From Pseudomonas entomophila (GTDB taxonomy: Bacteria > Pseudomonadota > Gammaproteobacteria > Pseudomonadales > Pseudomonadaceae), in NCBI RefSeq assembly GCF_029193575.1, contig NZ_JARGCS010000036.1:186001-250000 (forward strand): a stretch of 64,000 bases of DNA. The letters run 5' to 3'. The notes beneath the pieces were generated by a model. That model ran no database searches and was not told the origin of the DNA. It saw only the letters and a program-made list of their open reading frames with translations. The number at the start of each line of letters is the position of its first letter. Positions within the stretch are counted from its first letter, which is position 1. Both the position numbers and the translations under genes were made by a program. Of this stretch, positions 62,184 through 64,000 are shown piece after piece.

Positions 62184-62561
62184 TTATTTGCCCTGGCGTT
62201 CAAGCACAAGTTGCCGGCCCTCGGCCGACGTCCAGGTATAACGTTGCCCTCCCTCGCGGCTGAAGTGCACCCCCGTGGCGCCGTCTGCGGCCACCAGCGC
62301 CAGGGTGTCGGGGGTCACCAACCAGGACCCCGGGCGCAGGCCCAGCAGGCGCTCGGCACACACCAGGTCACCGTGCACGGCGCCTTCGCTGGCGGCCAGG
62401 CGCAGGGCACAGCCGTCGGCCGCCTGCGATTGCGGGTAAAGCCGCCAGTCGCCGGCCAGTTGCGCGGCGTTGGGGAGTAGCAGGCTGCTCGCCATACCTA
62501 CCTCGGTCATCGACATCAGGGGAATCGCGCCCAGCGCGATCATTCGCTTGATTGCTCGCAT
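62184..62561 (-). CDS. inh: alkaline protease inhibitor (Inh/AprI family)
   Basis: 125 residues with an N-terminal signal peptide (about 1-24). The mature part begins SSLLLPNAAQLAGDWRLYPQ, the segment that enters the protease active site in known inhibitors, followed by a beta-barrel with two cysteines (GCALRL and DLVCAERLL) that form a disulfide. Full length and intact. It normally protects the periplasm from AprA; with AprA broken, it has lost its purpose. Confidence 0.88.
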   Translation of the reverse strand: MRAIKRMIALGAIPLMSMTEVGMASSLLLPNAAQLAGDWRLYPQSQAADGCALRLAASEGAVHGDLVCAERLLGLRPGSWLVTPDTLALVAADGATGVHFSREGGQRYTWTSAEGRQLVLERQGK

Positions 62562-62610
62562 CCATCCACCTCGCGGGGCAAGGGGTGGCCCGCAGGCCAC
62601 CCCCGCGCCA

Positions 62611-63948
62611 TCAGACCACGATATCCGAGGCGACGGCCTGGCCCACGGTGTCCACCAGGAAGTCAGCCAGGCTGCTACCGGTGAAATCGATGGCCAGGCT
62701 GCCCAGGTTGGTGGCCTGGTCGTAGCTGAGGATCGCCTCGCCGGCATGCCCGGTAAAGGCGTCGACGAACTGCAACGGCAACGTGTGCTGGGCGAACGCG
62801 GCAATGCCCGACAGGTCGATCTTGTCCTGACCGCTGACGAAATCCATGATCCGATCCGACGCCTTGGCCATGGAGTCGCTGACGGCAGCGAACACGAAGG
62901 TGTCCGCGCCGCTGCCACCCCACAGGGTATCGGCCCCGCCACCGCCATAGACGATGTCGTTGCCGGCCCCGCCCTTGAGCACGTTGGCCAGCGCGTTGCC
63001 GATCAGCAGGTCGTTCCCTGCCCCACCGAAGGCGTTCTCGACAGTGACGCCCTTGGCGATGGAGACGTTGCCCAGCATGCCGCCAACGTCGGAGAACGAG
63101 GCTTCGTTGAGGTTGATCTTCTGGTTCTGGGTGAACCCGGAGAAGTCCAGGGTATCGTTGCCGCCGCCATCCCACACCGAGAACACGACTTTCGACGCGG
63201 ACGAGGTGGCCGAATAGAAGTCGCGGTCAGCGGTGGAGTTGAAGCCGTACACGGTGTCGCCGGAACGCGTGGCGTAGTTCGCGCCATAGAGCTTCTGCAG
63301 CGCCGCGATGTCGTCCATCAGCGGGGCCGAGGCGTAGTACTGCCCGCCACCCTTGACGAAGCTCTGCGCGGTGTTGCTTTCGCTCCAGTAGCTCATGACG
63401 CTGTAGCCACGGGTGTCCTGGGCATACGAAGCGTCACGGTAGCTCGGGTTGCCTTGCCCGGCGTTGTAGTCGCCGGGGTGGGACAGGCCGAGCACGTGGC
63501 CGATCTCGTGGGTCAGGGTCTGGCGGCCGTAGTTGCCGGTGTCCGGGGTGACGTTGACCTGGTAGCCGCTGTTGATCAGGTACCAGGATTCGCCCTTGTG
63601 CGAGCCCGGCTGGTCGAACGGCAGGTAGGCGAACGCCGCGCCGCCGTCGTTGGCGCTGTAGTTGCCGAAGGTCATGTGACCGTCGCCACCCGACGCCGCT
63701 TCCGTGAAGGTCACCTTGGCCACGTCGGCCCACGATTGCATGGCGAGTTTCGCCTGTGCCTTCTGCTGGGCGCTGAACGGGCTGAAAGTGCCCAGCTCGC
63801 GGCTGTAGAAGTCCGAAGGCGCAAAAAAGCAATGGATGTCAGACGGAAACCCGCCAACTTCGGCGAGGCTTCCAGTCACTCGCCCTTTTGAGGCGCAAAA
63901 AAACCGACACATTCTGAAACTTGTTGTCCAGTTATTTTTGGCGGCCAT
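62611..63948 (-). pseudogene. aprA: serralysin-type metalloprotease AprA, N-terminus lost
   Basis: Secreted zinc metalloprotease. The open frame of 445 codons contains the zinc motif HEIGHVLGLSHPGD, the Met-turn YSVMSYW, and RTX calcium repeats (GGAGNDLLIG, GGAGNDIVYGGGGADTLWGG). It ends in a C-terminal export signal ...ASDIVV. Similarity begins only at APSDFYSRELGTFSPFSAQQ (about 63826). The expected first 70-95 residues, with the propeptide and the conserved YTVDQAA and LTYTFLT-type patterns, are replaced by unrelated residues, and none of the missing part is found in the 170 bp up to the window end. Either a deletion joined the promoter region to the core, or the rest lies beyond the window behind an insertion. 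Confidence 0.8.
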
Positions 63949-64000
63949 TCACTGAACTGAAAAGTGCCAAAGCACCCAGTGCATTTGCGCAAACTGTGAG

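Overview
The window comes from a high-GC gammaproteobacterium of the genus Pseudomonas, most likely the P. putida group. The basis is the gene order, the P. putida-style REP elements (cores of the type GCGGGCTTGCCCCGCGA), an EF-P with Arg32 next to its rhamnosyltransferase EarP, and protein sequences that read as typical Pseudomonas orthologues. No prophage, insertion sequence, integron, CRISPR array or rRNA operon is visible. Most of the window is conserved chromosomal backbone. Comparisons with P. aeruginosa or P. fluorescens gene order rest on memory, not on a search.

Region 1 (1-27000) is a large housekeeping block. It begins with a truncated moaA, a TetR regulator and a class V aminotransferase, followed by a probable RgsA (P16) small RNA with a sigma-S type -10 box. 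A long leftward cluster then covers tatD, holB, tmk, mltG, pabC, the fatty-acid genes fabF-acpP-fabG-fabD-plsX, rpmF and yceD. maf is rightward; sppA, a HAD phosphatase and rluC are leftward. rne has a strong promoter, a leader of almost 700 nt and a very repetitive arginine/glutamate-rich tail. Then come murB, a low-molecular-weight phosphatase, kdsB, a Trm112-like protein, lpxK, exbD/exbB and comEC. Many genes here overlap by 1-4 nt, which indicates translational coupling.

Region 2 (27000-46000) holds a DUF2062 protein, an ABC-2 exporter pair, a GST, a FadE-type acyl-CoA dehydrogenase, a five-gene tRNA cluster (Glu-Gly-Glu-Gly-Gly) with a clear sigma-70 promoter, and a free-methionine sulfoxide reductase coupled to an AAA+ ATPase. 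A SagS-like hybrid sensor kinase follows, then gpx/msrB, an AlaA-type aminotransferase, htpX, tpm, a LigB-family dioxygenase and a DeaD-type RNA helicase. Several of these genes repair or sense oxidative damage.

Region 3 (46000-59970) contains a spermidine-synthase-like protein, class II DAHP synthase, a YcaQ-like protein, a DUF1127 peptide, three LysR regulators, a TSUP permease, ohrR/ohr, earP/efp, two small genes of limited annotation, an SDR and an MFS exporter. REP elements are concentrated here.

Region 4 (59970-64000) is the most unusual part. It is an aprA-inh-aprD-aprE-aprF locus (secreted serralysin protease, its inhibitor and its type I secretion system) in decay. AprA lacks its N-terminal part in this window. 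AprD is cut after its membrane domain and has lost its ATPase domain. AprE is reduced to its last 24 codons, and AprF appears to have an in-frame internal deletion. Only the inhibitor gene looks whole.
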